From: UBA1127 sp034422455 | GTDB taxonomy: Bacteria > Chloroflexota > Dehalococcoidia > Lucifugimonadales > UBA1127 | Assembly: GCA_034422455.1 (NCBI GenBank) | Contig: DAOUJQ010000016.1 | Coordinates: forward strand, 1 to 64,000 | Direction: 5' to 3' | DNA: 64,000 nucleotides | Part shown: positions 8,844 through 18,035 of the stretch, in pieces | Layout: every line of letters begins with the position of its first letter | Numbering within the stretch: the stretch's first letter is position 1 | Made by a program: the position numbers and the translations under genes | Notes under the pieces: generated by a model | What the model was told of the DNA's origin: nothing | The model's database searches: none | The model's input: only the letters and a program-made list of their open reading frames with translations

Positions 8844-9668
8844 CTAGCTTGCCCGTGCGATATAGAGGCCCCAGCCGAGCTCCTCCCGGTCGATGGCCTC
8901 AACCATCTTGCCGTATGCGAAGTTCAGCCCGGTCAGCCGCTCCTCCAGCTCGCCGTGCGCGTGCCAGGCCGCCTTCTCGCCGAGCATCACGTAGCTGCGC
9001 CGAAGGTACGGCGAAAGGTCCTCTGCCTCCAGGATGGTGAAGCCGATCTCCTTCAAATAGTCCTGGTAGCCGGTGAAGCTGAAGGGCGTGTCGAAAAGCA
9101 GGCGGTCGTACACGTACTGCCGGGACTGCTCGCTCACGTCCGGCTTCGGCTTCAGCAGGTCGTCGAGGACCAGCAGGCCGCCCTTCGCCAGCACCCGGCG
9201 GCTCTCCCGCAGCGCGGTCTCTTTGTCCGGCACGTGGTAGATGGTCGCCTGGCTCCACACACGGGTGAACTCGCCGTCCGCGAAGGGCAGGTCCGTGGCG
9301 GAGCCATGCTCGAAGCGCACCAACCGTTGCAGCTCCTCCGGCTCCCGCATCATCATTTGCTTCGCATTGTCGATGCGGACGCCGCTCAGGTCGATGCCCG
9401 TGACGCGGCAGCCGTACCGCTCGGCGAGCCAACGCGAGGTCACGCCGTTGCCGCAGCCAAGGTCCAGCACGTGGGAGCTCGCGTCGATGCGGCCCTTCTC
9501 CGCCATGACCTCGTCGAGCCGCGCCGAGGCGCCCAGAAAGTCGCCGTCGGCTGTCCCGTCGAAGTAGCCCCAGTGCAGGCTGCCCTCGGCGTCCCAGAAC
9601 GACCGGTAGATGGCGTCTTCTTCGTCGTAGAACCGCTCGGTTTGGGCTTCGCTAAACCGGCTGCTCAT
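8844..9668 (-). CDS. SAM-dependent methyltransferase (UbiE / tocopherol-MT-like)
   Basis: 274 aa. The start at 9668 overlaps the panD stop by 17 nt, a sign of translational coupling. Motif I is VLDLGCGNG, followed by TGIDLSGVRIDNA and LAKGGLLVLDDLL. The order and the N-terminal YRSFWDAEGSLHWGYF segment resemble methyltransferases acting on small amines, sterols or tocopherol-like acceptors. The remaining two methyltransferases lie directly downstream. Because panD makes beta-alanine and sits upstream in the same run, an amine-methylating role is possible but is inference only. Confidence 0.85.
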   Translation of the reverse strand: MSSRFSEAQTERFYDEEDAIYRSFWDAEGSLHWGYFDGTADGDFLGASARLDEVMAEKGRIDASSHVLDLGCGNGVTSRWLAERYGCRVTGIDLSGVRIDNAKQMMMREPEELQRLVRFEHGSATDLPFADGEFTRVWSQATIYHVPDKETALRESRRVLAKGGLLVLDDLLKPKPDVSEQSRQYVYDRLLFDTPFSFTGYQDYLKEIGFTILEAEDLSPYLRRSYVMLGEKAAWHAHGELEERLTGLNFAYGKMVEAIDREELGWGLYIARAS

Positions 9669-10017
9669 ACTTCGTCCTGAGGTAGTCGACGAAGCGGTTG
9701 TTCTCGTCGACCAGGATTTGCTTGGGATCGACGGGCGCGTCCGTGACCTCGTAGGCGAGGATGACGACGATGTCGCCGGGCTCGCAGAGGCGCGCGCCCG
9801 GGCCCTGCACGGCGATGGTGCCGGAGCCGTACTCGGCCGGGAGCACGTAGGTCTCCCAGCGGTTGCCGTTGTTGACGTTGCAGATGACGACCTGCTCGTA
9901 CTCCCACAGGTCGCACCTCTGCATGAGCGCGCGGTCGATCTCGACGCTTCCGACGTAGTCGAGGCCTGTGCCGGTGACGACGCCTCGGTGGATCTTGGAT
10001 TTCAAGACAATACGCAT
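9652..10017 (-). CDS. panD: aspartate 1-decarboxylase proenzyme
   Basis: 121 aa, near the usual 117-139. The ATG at 10017 follows AGGAG. Pyruvoyl enzyme that decarboxylates L-aspartate to beta-alanine for pantothenate and CoA. The self-cleavage pair G23-S24 is seen in DYVGSVEID, and K9-region residues plus the NVxNGxRWETYVLPAE segment match PanD. No panB or panC lies nearby; instead three methyltransferases follow, the first overlapping this gene. A separate use of beta-alanine, for example as a methyl acceptor leading to a betaine, is conceivable but not shown. Confidence 0.92.
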   Translation of the reverse strand: MRIVLKSKIHRGVVTGTGLDYVGSVEIDRALMQRCDLWEYEQVVICNVNNGNRWETYVLPAEYGSGTIAVQGPGARLCEPGDIVVILAYEVTDAPVDPKQILVDENNRFVDYLRTKYEQPV

Positions 10018-10560
10018 AGCATCTCCTAACGGGTAGGGTTGAAGGGAAAGCGGGAAGGGGGCAGCGAAAACCGTCAGGGGACGCGATTGAGCAGGCCCAG
10101 GTCGGCGAGCGCCTGACCCGGTGCGATCCATTGGTTCTGGTAGAGTGCGACTGTTCTGAACATAGCTGCTAGCCCGAGTTGCCGTACGGCGCGGTCATAG
10201 CTCCGCCCCGTCGTTTTTCATTGACAAGCGCATCCTAGGAGTACCCCAAAATGCTTGTCAAATCCTTCCCGCAGCCGATTTCGTAGCATTCCAAGGCTGG
10301 AGTCTCAAGAAATAGAAATTATCCGCCAGCCCCTTTGCCTGACTCTGCCGAACCCCGCCGCCTTTTGTCCAATCCGGGGCGATTTTCGAACATTTCATTA
10401 TTCATTTTCCCGGCAGTGTCATTTTTGTAGCCACCGGTAAAGCGAATAGTGGGCCGAAGGAACAGGAGCCGCCCCTGTCCGCTCAATTCCCAGCCTCCCT
10501 CTTGACATCCGCGCTTTCTTGTGGAACATATGTTCCAAATCACCACACCGGAGGAACGCT
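10018..10560. other. divergent intergenic region between panD and radical SAM gene
   Basis: No gene is seen. The part from about 10300 to 10440 is poorer in GC than its surroundings. The right end carries a TTGACA box and a LexA-like palindrome. The panD promoter should lie between 10020 and 10250 but no clear -35/-10 pair was recognised. Confidence 0.6.
10502..10536 (+). promoter_or_regulatory. promoter with LexA-like operator for the radical SAM gene
   Basis: TTGACA at 10502-10507 is a consensus -35 box. The perfect 14-bp palindrome GGAACATATGTTCC at 10523-10536 falls where the -10 region should be, 25 bp before the start codon. Its core GAAC-N4-GTTC is the form of the LexA (DinR) box in Gram-positive bacteria. 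A repressor bound there would block the promoter. The DNA-repair-type product makes SOS control plausible; whether LexA of this lineage uses this motif is not known from the window. Confidence 0.6.
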
Positions 10561-11910
10561 ATGCTCATCAAGCACAGGCCCGACACCTTTGAGAAGCTGA
10601 GCATCCTGGGCGGCATGGCCAGCGACGACATCCTGTCGCGCCCCAACGACGTCCCGTCGCCCAACCCGATGCTCGCGGGGGCCAGGGCGCCGCGCGCCAC
10701 TCCATCGCGCATGCCCGTGCCCGGCGTCTACCGCGCCGCCATGCCTAATGGCAAGTTCATCAACCTCATGCGTGTTATGTTCACCGACTTCTGCAAGATG
10801 GACTGTTTCTACTGCCCCAACAGCCACTGGGTGCCCCGGAAGCGCTACGCCTTCACCGTGGACGAGCTGGCCAACGCCTTCATGGAGCTGCGGCAGCGCC
10901 ACGCCGTCGACGGCCTCTTCCTCAGCTCCGGCATCGCGGGCACCGCCTCCAAGACCACGCAGCGCCTGATCAACGTGGTGGAGGTCATTCGCAAGAAGCA
11001 CGGCTTCAACGGCTACATCCACATGAAGGTGATGCCGGGGGCGAACCGGGAGCTGGTGGACGCCGCCCACAAGCTCGGCACGCGCCTCTCGGTGAACCTG
11101 GAGACCCCCACAGCGGAGATGATGCGCCGCATCAGCACGATGAAGGACCTGGAGCGCGACATCCTCGACCCGATGCGGTGGGTCCATGAGATGAACCGCG
11201 AGTCCACCGGCGGTACGGTCGGCCAGGCGACGCAGCTCGTCGTGGGCGCCGCCAACGAGAGCGATCGCGACATCTTCCAGCGCATCGACCAGCTCTACGG
11301 CGAGCTGGACCTGAAGCGCGTCTACTACTCGGCCTTCCGGCCCGTGCGCTACACGCCCCTCGAGGAGCACCCCAGCGTCTCCATGACCAGGGAGCACCGC
11401 CTCTACCAGATGGACTGGCTGAAGCGCATCTACAACTTCTCCAACCAGGAGATTTCCCAGGCCTTCGACGGTGCCGGTTACCTGGACCTCCACCGCGACC
11501 CCAAGACCGCCATCGCCGTGGAGAACGCCGACGCCTTTCCCGTCGACGTCAACACCGCCACCCGCGAGCAGCTGCTCCGCGTCCCGGGCGTCGGCCCCAC
11601 CTCGACGGACCGCATCCTGAAGAACCGGCGCGGGCACACCATCGACACGTGGCGGGACCTGCAGGCGATGGGCGTTGTGCGGAAGCGGGCGTGGCCCTTC
11701 CTGGCCTTCCCCGGCCAGCGACCTCCCACGGCCCGGCAGATCCGTCTCGACCTCTTTGGCGAACGGCAGCCGTCCGAGGCGGCCCCGCAGGCCGCCGGCG
11801 CCAGCACAACCCCGTGCGGCGTCGGCTCGACGTGCGCCGGGTGCTCGCTCTACGGCGCGCCCGGTCACCCCGGCGCACCCGAGGCTGACGCGCTCGCCGC
11901 AGCGGCGTAG
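10561..11910 (+). CDS. putative DNA modification/repair radical SAM protein
   Basis: 449 aa. The start at 10561 has GGAGG upstream. C78-x3-C82-x2-C85 (FCKMDCFYC) is the radical SAM 4Fe-4S motif. A helix-hairpin-helix region near residues 320-360 (VNTATREQLLRVPGVGP) suggests DNA contact. The C-terminal tail has three more cysteines in CGVGSTCAGC and may bind another metal centre. This layout matches the family usually named putative DNA modification/repair radical SAM protein, which in many genomes is next to a uracil-DNA-glycosylase-like gene. That partner is absent here: an MFS gene follows. The palindrome upstream suggests damage-inducible control. Confidence 0.88.
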   Translation: MLIKHRPDTFEKLSILGGMASDDILSRPNDVPSPNPMLAGARAPRATPSRMPVPGVYRAAMPNGKFINLMRVMFTDFCKMDCFYCPNSHWVPRKRYAFTVDELANAFMELRQRHAVDGLFLSSGIAGTASKTTQRLINVVEVIRKKHGFNGYIHMKVMPGANRELVDAAHKLGTRLSVNLETPTAEMMRRISTMKDLERDILDPMRWVHEMNRESTGGTVGQATQLVVGAANESDRDIFQRIDQLYGELDLKRVYYSAFRPVRYTPLEEHPSVSMTREHRLYQMDWLKRIYNFSNQEISQAFDGAGYLDLHRDPKTAIAVENADAFPVDVNTATREQLLRVPGVGPTSTDRILKNRRGHTIDTWRDLQAMGVVRKRAWPFLAFPGQRPPTARQIRLDLFGERQPSEAAPQAAGASTTPCGVGSTCAGCSLYGAPGHPGAPEADALAAAA

Positions 11911-11937
11911 TAGGAACTCTTGTAGCTACCCTATCGT

Positions 11938-11968
11938 CCGTTCGCCCTGAGGGAAATCGAAGGGCGAA
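11938..11968. repeat. CCTTCGATTTCCCTCAGGGCGAACGG-type repeat
   Basis: A copy of the palindrome-like repeat (central CCCT-C-AGGG, outer TTCG/CGAA) in the gap after the radical SAM gene. The same type occurs at about 26537, 51691, 54310, 61547 and 63402. Confidence 0.7.
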
Positions 11969-12046
11969 CAGTGCCGCCCATTGCCGCGGCCGCCCTGTCG
12001 TACAATGGAAGGCAGTGCACGATTCTTGCTGCCGAGGCCCCCTCCA

Positions 12047-13303
12047 GTGAGCACGTCCGCAGGCATAGCGCCCACCGCCAGGCAACCGGTTTACGCATGG
12101 GTGGTCATGGCCCACCTGTGGGGAATGGACTTCGTCAACAACATGGTCTTCTTCTCGCTCGGCGTCCTGGTGCCGATCTGGCGGGAAGACCTTGGCCTCA
12201 CCCCCACCCAGGCGGGACTTCTAGGCACCGCCGGATTCATGGGCTTCGGCCTGATGGCGCTTCCCGCCAGCATCTGGTTGACCCGGTACAGCCCCAAGCT
12301 GGTCACGCTCGCGGCCAGCGTGGGCATGGCGGGGTTCACGATGCTGCAGGCGGCGTCGCCGGTGGCCGTTTTGCTCATGCTCTCGAGGCTTGGCTTCGTC
12401 ATCTGCTCCGCAGTGCGCATCCAGCTCCAGGTCATGCTCATCCAGCAGTGGTTCCGTCCGAGGCTGTTCGCAACGGTGAACAGTCTCGACTACGGCACCC
12501 GGTCCACCGGGCAGGTGATCGCGCTGGCCGCCACGCCGGGGTTGGTGATGCTGCTTGGCAGCTGGCGCAGCCACTACTTCTTCGTCGGCGTGTTGCTGCT
12601 GCTCATCACCCTCTCGTGGGTTTTCCTGGGCCGCGAACGCCGAACGCGCCCTGAGGGAGACGGGGCGATGCGGCACGAGCCCAACCCCGCCGGCGTGCTA
12701 CGCAGGAACAAGACGATGTGGATGGTGGCGACGGCCCAATTGGGCGTTGCCGTATGCTTCGGCTCCTTCTTGACCTTCTACCCGTCGTACGCCATCGACA
12801 AGCTGGACATCTCCCTTGAGACGGCGGGGTTGCTGATGAGCGCCTTCCCTGTCGGCGGCGTCTGCGGCACGCTGGCGTCGGGGCCGCTGTCGCAGTGGGT
12901 CGGCCGGCGCAAGCCCTTTGTCTTCATACCCGGAATCGTGCTCCCCATCGCGTACTCACTCTTGCTGCAGGCTCCAAGCGTGCCCGTGGCGGCGCTGGTC
13001 CTCTTTGTCATCGGCCTCAGCGCCATGGGCACTGCCCCCATCCTCTTCACAATTCCGATGGACCTGCGGCTGCCGCACCGGGAGGTTGCCGTGGCGCAGG
13101 GGCTCATGCGGACGCTCTTCCCCTTCAGCGCCATGTGGGGGCCGCTCTTTGTGGGGCTGATGCAGGAAAGCACGGGCTCCCTTTTCGTCGGCCTGATGAT
13201 CGTGGCGCCGCTGAACATCACCCTCTTCATCAACGGCGTCCTCATGCCGGAAACGGGCATCCGCGGCAGGCTCGACCGCATGCGGGCGACAAGGACGGGC
13301 TAA
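12047..13303 (+). CDS. MFS transporter (CynX/NarK-like)
   Basis: 418 aa from a GTG at 12047, chosen because GAGG lies about 9 nt upstream and the protein then begins shortly before the first membrane helix. An ATG at 12005 and a TTG at 11981 are also in frame, so the start is uncertain. About twelve hydrophobic segments in two halves with a central loop (RERRTRPEGDG) indicate a major facilitator carrier in the inner membrane. The sequence is unlike the MFS pair at 1894-4548. No substrate can be assigned. Confidence 0.85.
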   Translation: MSTSAGIAPTARQPVYAWVVMAHLWGMDFVNNMVFFSLGVLVPIWREDLGLTPTQAGLLGTAGFMGFGLMALPASIWLTRYSPKLVTLAASVGMAGFTMLQAASPVAVLLMLSRLGFVICSAVRIQLQVMLIQQWFRPRLFATVNSLDYGTRSTGQVIALAATPGLVMLLGSWRSHYFFVGVLLLLITLSWVFLGRERRTRPEGDGAMRHEPNPAGVLRRNKTMWMVATAQLGVAVCFGSFLTFYPSYAIDKLDISLETAGLLMSAFPVGGVCGTLASGPLSQWVGRRKPFVFIPGIVLPIAYSLLLQAPSVPVAALVLFVIGLSAMGTAPILFTIPMDLRLPHREVAVAQGLMRTLFPFSAMWGPLFVGLMQESTGSLFVGLMIVAPLNITLFINGVLMPETGIRGRLDRMRATRTG

Positions 13304-13438
13304 GATTCCCAAGGGGGTTTTCCCGCCTTTCTTGCCCCGGCTCCTCGCTCCCTCTACCATGAGGCCCACCCCAGTTTTGCCGAACGGACGGCTATTTCCC
13401 TTTAGCTGGGTGTTCCCGCAGCCGGAAGGACAAGCCAC

Positions 13439-15172
13439 ATGCCCCACGAGCTGAACCTCTTCTGGGACATCGTCATCATCTTTGCCGTAGCGTTTGCCGG
13501 TTCGCTGGTGGCGCGGCTGTTTCGTCTGCCCGTGCTGGTGGGCTACCTGGCCGGGGGCATGATCATCGGCCCGCATGTCTTGGGGGTGATCGGCAATCAG
13601 GAGACGGTGGAGTCCCTGGCGGAGTTCGGGGTGGTCCTACTGCTCTTTGCCGTGGGCGTCGAGGTCTCATTCCGCGATGTCGTCAAGCTGCGCAATATCG
13701 CCGTGTTCGGGACGCTTGCACAAATCACGAGCTTGGGGGCCATCGGGTTCGGAGTGGGCCGCTTGCTCGGTTTTGACAACCCGGGCGCCTTGACGCTTGC
13801 GCTGGCGGTCTCCTTGAGCAGCACGATGGTCGTTCTGAAGACCCTGAACGACCGCGGCGACCTGCTGAGCCTTCATGGCCGCATATTGACCGGCATGCTC
13901 CTGGTGCAAGATCTGGCCTTCGTGCCGATGATTGCCGTCCTTCCGGCCCTTGGCGCGGAGGGCGGCGGTTTCCTGACGGAGCTCGGCATCGGCCTGCTCA
14001 AGGCCGCCGCCGTATTGGGAGGCATGGCGCTGTTGGGGGGACGCGTTCTGACGTGGCTCCTTGGACGCGTAACGCGGCTGGGCTCCCGAGAGGTCTTCAT
14101 CCTCTCCCTTGTGGCCATCTCTTTCGGCACTGCGGCGCTCACCAACGCCGCCGGGCTTTCCGCCGCCCTGGGCGCTTTCGTCGCCGGCGTCCTGCTGAGC
14201 GAGTCCGACTTCGGCCATCGAGCGCTCGCTGAAATAACCCCGCTGCGCGACACCTTTGCCGCCATGTTTTTCGTTTCCCTCGGCATGCTCACGGACCCCG
14301 TGCACGTCCTTCAAGACCCGATTCCCGTGCTGACCCTCGTGGCCGTCGTGCTGGTGGCGAAATTCGGCGTTACGGCGATTATCGGGAGGGCATTCGGCTA
14401 CCTCCCTCACACGGCGATGCTGGTGGGGTTCGGGATGGTGCAGATCGGCGAGTTCAGCTTCCTCATTGTCGCCACAGCCCTTCAACTGGACGTTATCGGG
14501 GAACGCCTCTTCTCGCTGGTCGTTATTGCCGCCGTTGTCACCATGGCGCTGACTCCGGGCATTCTTGCGGGCGGAGCCGCCGCCCTGCTGTCTGTAAGCG
14601 CCCGTTACCGGTCTCTACGGCCCTACCGCTTCAGCCTCACTGAACCGGAATCGCGGCCCCACGCCATGCGGGGTCACGCCATCGTCTGCGGCCTGGGACG
14701 GGTCGGCACGCTGGTGGCCCAGGTTCTCAACGAGCACCATGTGCCCTTCATTGCCATTGACCTCGACCCCAACACGCTGCGGGAGTGGCGCGAACGCGGC
14801 CAGACCGTTCTTCACGGCGACAGTCACAACGAGCGGGTGCTGGAGGCCGCGAGCGTGCGGCGCGCCCGGCTGCTTGTCGTGTGCGTGACCGACCCCGTTG
14901 CAACGTGGCTCACCACTCACAACGCCCTTGCAATGAACCCGGACCTGGACGCGGTTGCCCTGGTGCGCCAGCGAGAGGAGGGCGAGCGGATCAAGCAACT
15001 TGGCGTCGCGGAGGTTGTCTGGCCGGAGCTGGAGGGAGCGCTGGAGGCGCTGCGCCACTCCCTCTACCGTTACCGCACCGGCGAGGACGAGGTGGAGGCG
15101 CTGGTGGACCAGCTTCGCAGCGAGCTCCGCTTCCGCAGGCCCGGCGACGAGGACACACGCACAACGGAATAG
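13439..15172 (+). CDS. CPA2 family cation:proton antiporter with TrkA-N domain (KefB/YbaL-like)
   Basis: 577 aa. The start has GGAAGGA 9 nt upstream. About twelve membrane helices fill residues 5-395, with the LSSTMVVLKTLNDRG and QDLAFVPM segments typical of the CPA2 exchanger domain. A Rossmann domain follows from about residue 405 (AIVCGLGRVGTLVAQVL), matching the NAD-binding RCK/TrkA-N module that gates KefB/KefC-type K+/H+ exchangers. No separate RCK-C domain is evident. It probably exchanges K+ or Na+ for protons across the inner membrane, with nucleotide control. It is monocistronic, followed by a convergent lipoprotein gene. Confidence 0.92.
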   Translation: MPHELNLFWDIVIIFAVAFAGSLVARLFRLPVLVGYLAGGMIIGPHVLGVIGNQETVESLAEFGVVLLLFAVGVEVSFRDVVKLRNIAVFGTLAQITSLGAIGFGVGRLLGFDNPGALTLALAVSLSSTMVVLKTLNDRGDLLSLHGRILTGMLLVQDLAFVPMIAVLPALGAEGGGFLTELGIGLLKAAAVLGGMALLGGRVLTWLLGRVTRLGSREVFILSLVAISFGTAALTNAAGLSAALGAFVAGVLLSESDFGHRALAEITPLRDTFAAMFFVSLGMLTDPVHVLQDPIPVLTLVAVVLVAKFGVTAIIGRAFGYLPHTAMLVGFGMVQIGEFSFLIVATALQLDVIGERLFSLVVIAAVVTMALTPGILAGGAAALLSVSARYRSLRPYRFSLTEPESRPHAMRGHAIVCGLGRVGTLVAQVLNEHHVPFIAIDLDPNTLREWRERGQTVLHGDSHNERVLEAASVRRARLLVVCVTDPVATWLTTHNALAMNPDLDAVALVRQREEGERIKQLGVAEVVWPELEGALEALRHSLYRYRTGEDEVEALVDQLRSELRFRRPGDEDTRTTE

Positions 15173-15192
15173 TTCAGGTGAGCCGACGCCCC

Positions 15193-16359
15193 CTACCTGC
15201 CGACGATCACCTGCTCGTGCTCGCCGTTCACGGTCACCGTGTACTCCACGCCCTCCTCAAACGACCCCAGCAGCACGGTTGTCTCCTCGATGGGGAAGTC
15301 CGCGGTGCACATGACGTCCCGGTCGGTGATTTCATGGTGCGTGATGCGCACGTTGAGCGTGTTGTCGTTCCTCCGTTCGAGCTCATAGCCGTTGTACTGG
15401 GTGCAGCTTCCGGAGGGCCTGCCGGAGACCACCTTCAGCGCATACTGGACAGGGTAGCTCTCCATCTCCAGGACCTCGGCGCGCTGCACGGGAGAATCCG
15501 CGACGACCGTGTGGCCCAGCTGCTCGTCCGGCAGGGTGAATGTGCTGAAAGCCTCGCCGTTCACCGTGACGGTGTACGCGGCCCCCGGCTTCAGGTCCGC
15601 GCTGATGTGCTCGATGGCGTCCAGCTCCACGAACTCCGCGTCGCAGCCGGTGTCCCACGGCAGATCCTTCGGCTGCTGCAGGGTCAGCGTGACCGCGATC
15701 TCCTTGCCCTGCACCTCCAGGCTCTGGCTGCCGGGGCGGGCGCAATTCTCGACGGTGGACTGGTAGAACTCAATGCGGATGTAGTGGTCGTTCCCCTCCC
15801 GGAAGTGGTAGCCCCGGATGATCCCCGGCGGCCGCTCCACCCACGTGCGATGGTCGCCGTCCACCTCTGCGGCGAGATCGGGCGGCGGCTGCACCAGCAC
15901 GAGCGGAATATCCACCCTGTCCGGATTGCTGTGAGTGATGACGTCGTAGGCCGTGTCGTTGGTGAACGCCAGCCGGCCGTCCTCCTCGATGATCCTGACC
16001 TGCACCGAGTACGTGTTCCGGTCATCGATGTCGTCACGGTTGTACTCGACCTCGAACGCTATCGGCACCTGCCCGGGGTCCTCGATGGTCTGCCTGGCGA
16101 TCAGCGGCGCGGCGGCATCCTGCAGCGACGTGTCCCGCAGCTCCACCTCCAGCCGCGCACCCGGCGTCAGCTCTATACCCTCCCTGTACGTGACGGTGCC
16201 GCGCACGGAGGCGTTCGGGTCCTTGCCGGATGGCGCCTCCGTCGTAACGGTCGCCGTTGGATTCGTAGCCGGCCTGCCGTCTCCGCACGCCACCGCCGCG
16301 GTGAGCACTGCCAGGACCGCAATGACGGTGGGGAACGCTCTTGTAGATACCCTGCCCAT
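15193..16359 (-). CDS. YbaY-type lipoprotein with two additional tandem domains
   Basis: 388 aa. The ATG at 16359 has GAGG upstream and gives an N-terminal signal ending at C25 (TAAVAC, a weak lipobox), so it is probably lipid-anchored outside the membrane. Residues about 50-155 match the YbaY/YscW fold, including ASVRGTVTYREG-like and LEVELRDTSL segments and a closing IPLVLV. The remaining 230 residues form two related units, each ending in YTVTVNGE. They may be META- or immunoglobulin-like, but this is unsure. Ordinary YbaY proteins are about half this length. The HtrA-like gene upstream on the same strand is separated by a strong terminator. Confidence 0.75.
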   Translation of the reverse strand: MGRVSTRAFPTVIAVLAVLTAAVACGDGRPATNPTATVTTEAPSGKDPNASVRGTVTYREGIELTPGARLEVELRDTSLQDAAAPLIARQTIEDPGQVPIAFEVEYNRDDIDDRNTYSVQVRIIEEDGRLAFTNDTAYDVITHSNPDRVDIPLVLVQPPPDLAAEVDGDHRTWVERPPGIIRGYHFREGNDHYIRIEFYQSTVENCARPGSQSLEVQGKEIAVTLTLQQPKDLPWDTGCDAEFVELDAIEHISADLKPGAAYTVTVNGEAFSTFTLPDEQLGHTVVADSPVQRAEVLEMESYPVQYALKVVSGRPSGSCTQYNGYELERRNDNTLNVRITHHEITDRDVMCTADFPIEETTVLLGSFEEGVEYTVTVNGEHEQVIVGR

Positions 16360-16523
16360 CTTCCTGCCTCTACGGGTGTTTCGCTTGTCGGCGTGGGCGC
16401 CAACAAGATGTCCTGCATATATAGAGACACCGCAGGGGATGCGAAGGTTCCATGGCAAGAGAGCATTCGCCCTTCCCGCAACCCTCATTGTTGAATGCTG
16501 CGATTCATCTATTGCAAGCCATA

Positions 16524-16563
16524 GAAAAAGGAGGAGGGCTGCTTCAGAGGGTAGCCCTCCTCC
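16524..16563 (-). terminator. Rho-independent terminator of the HtrA-like gene
   Basis: A perfect 11-bp stem, GGAGGAGGGCT (16530-16540) with AGCCCTCCTCC (16553-16563), followed on the minus strand by TTTTTCTAT. It lies 22 nt after the protease stop codon and is the clearest intrinsic terminator in the window. Confidence 0.9.
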
Positions 16564-16584
16564 GACGCGGGGCGCCTGGTCCCG

Positions 16585-17865
16585 CTAGTTTTCCGGCCGT
16601 GTGCCCAGGGTAACGGTTACCGTCTCCGCCTCGCCGTCCGGGTGGAGGATGCTGACGGTGATCTCGTCGCCGGGACGTGCGTGTTCTACCAGGTAAGAGA
16701 TCAGGTCGTGCATCTCCTTGACCTCCTCGCCGTTGACGGAGGTGATCACGTCCCCGCCGAGCACGAGATCCCTGCCCTCGACCGTCGCTTCCTCCTCGCC
16801 GCCCTTCAGGCCTGCCTTGTCTGCCGGGCCGTCCTCGGTCACGTTCAGCACGAGCACGCCCCGGGAACCTTCCGGCAGATCCATCTCTTCTATCACGTCG
16901 GATGTGAGCGTCGTGCCGCTGATGCCCAACCACGCGTACTGGTACTTGCCGTGCTCGATCAGGTCCGGCACCACCTGCTTGGCGATGTCGATAGGCACGG
17001 CGAACCCCACGCCCGAGTTGGCGCCTGAGCGGCTGAGAATCTGCGTGTTGATCCCGATGACCTGGCCGTGCCTGTTCAGCAGCGGTCCGCCGGAGTTGCC
17101 CGGGTTGATGGGAGCGTCCGTTTGCACGACCAGGGGTATGGAGTACGGGCCGCTGCCGCTGCGGATAGTGCGCTTCAGTGCGCTCACGATGCCGCTGGTG
17201 AGCGTGAAGTCCTGTCCGAACGGGCTGCCGATGGCCAACGCCACTTGCCCGACCTTCAGATCGTCGACGTCACCTCGCGGCAACGGCTGGAGATCCCTCG
17301 CAGCCGGGTCAATCTTGAGGATGGCCAGGTCGGAGTCCGGGTCGCCGCCCAGGAACTCGGCGTCCACCTCCTGGCCGTCGGCGAAGACCACGCTGACGCT
17401 GTCGGAACCCTCCACGACGTGCCAGTTGGTGAGGATGTGGCCCTCCTCGTCCCATACGAAGCCCGACCCCGCGCCGTGCCGGTACTCGTCCAGCGGCCCC
17501 TGAGGTCGCTCGCCGAAGAAGTCGAAGCCGAATGCCGAGTCCTCCGGGTCCAGGCGGTGCACGACGCTCACATATACAACCGACGGGAGAGCGTTCTCGT
17601 AGACGGTCGTGAGGACGTGCTCACGTGCGGCAACGATGTCCATGGGGCTCAGAAGCGGCGGGTCTTCAGCGGCATCGATGGTGTCCACCGGGCCCGTCGA
17701 GTCGGCGACTGCGACCCGCTCCGACACGATCGTTGGCAGGGGTGTTGGCTCCGGCCTTGCAGCGGAGGCCGAGGTATCCGAGTCGGCTGAGTCATCGACG
17801 TTGCTGCAGGCGGCGAGGAGGAAGATGAGTGCGGTGCCCAGGTAGAATATGATTCCGGTGCTCAT
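16585..17865 (-). CDS. HtrA/DegP-type serine protease lipoprotein with PDZ domain
   Basis: 426 aa. The ATG at 17865 follows AGGAGGG. The N-terminus has a lipobox, LLAAC, with C20, so it is membrane-anchored with the protease outside. A Ser/Ala/Pro-rich linker leads to the trypsin-like domain with H149 (TNWHVV), D179 (SDLAI) and S258 (GNSGGP), a complete catalytic triad. One PDZ domain follows, at about residues 325-420. HtrA proteins degrade or refold damaged envelope proteins. Lipid anchoring replaces the membrane helix seen in many Gram-positive HtrA proteins. Upstream, 253 bp separate it from a divergent Rieske gene. Confidence 0.93.
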   Translation of the reverse strand: MSTGIIFYLGTALIFLLAACSNVDDSADSDTSASAARPEPTPLPTIVSERVAVADSTGPVDTIDAAEDPPLLSPMDIVAAREHVLTTVYENALPSVVYVSVVHRLDPEDSAFGFDFFGERPQGPLDEYRHGAGSGFVWDEEGHILTNWHVVEGSDSVSVVFADGQEVDAEFLGGDPDSDLAILKIDPAARDLQPLPRGDVDDLKVGQVALAIGSPFGQDFTLTSGIVSALKRTIRSGSGPYSIPLVVQTDAPINPGNSGGPLLNRHGQVIGINTQILSRSGANSGVGFAVPIDIAKQVVPDLIEHGKYQYAWLGISGTTLTSDVIEEMDLPEGSRGVLVLNVTEDGPADKAGLKGGEEEATVEGRDLVLGGDVITSVNGEEVKEMHDLISYLVEHARPGDEITVSILHPDGEAETVTVTLGTRPEN

Positions 17866-18035
17866 GGTTTTGCGCCCTCCTGGCTGATTTAAATGAAGAG
17901 CATTTGCAATACCATTGTTTCGCATTTGATTTGGATTCACCGTTTCCCTTCTTGTCAAAGATGTCTCCGCTATGCTCAACCCGTCTTCCGGGTTCTCCAA
18001 CCTTCTCTCTACTTGGAAAAACGAATATCGTCGCG

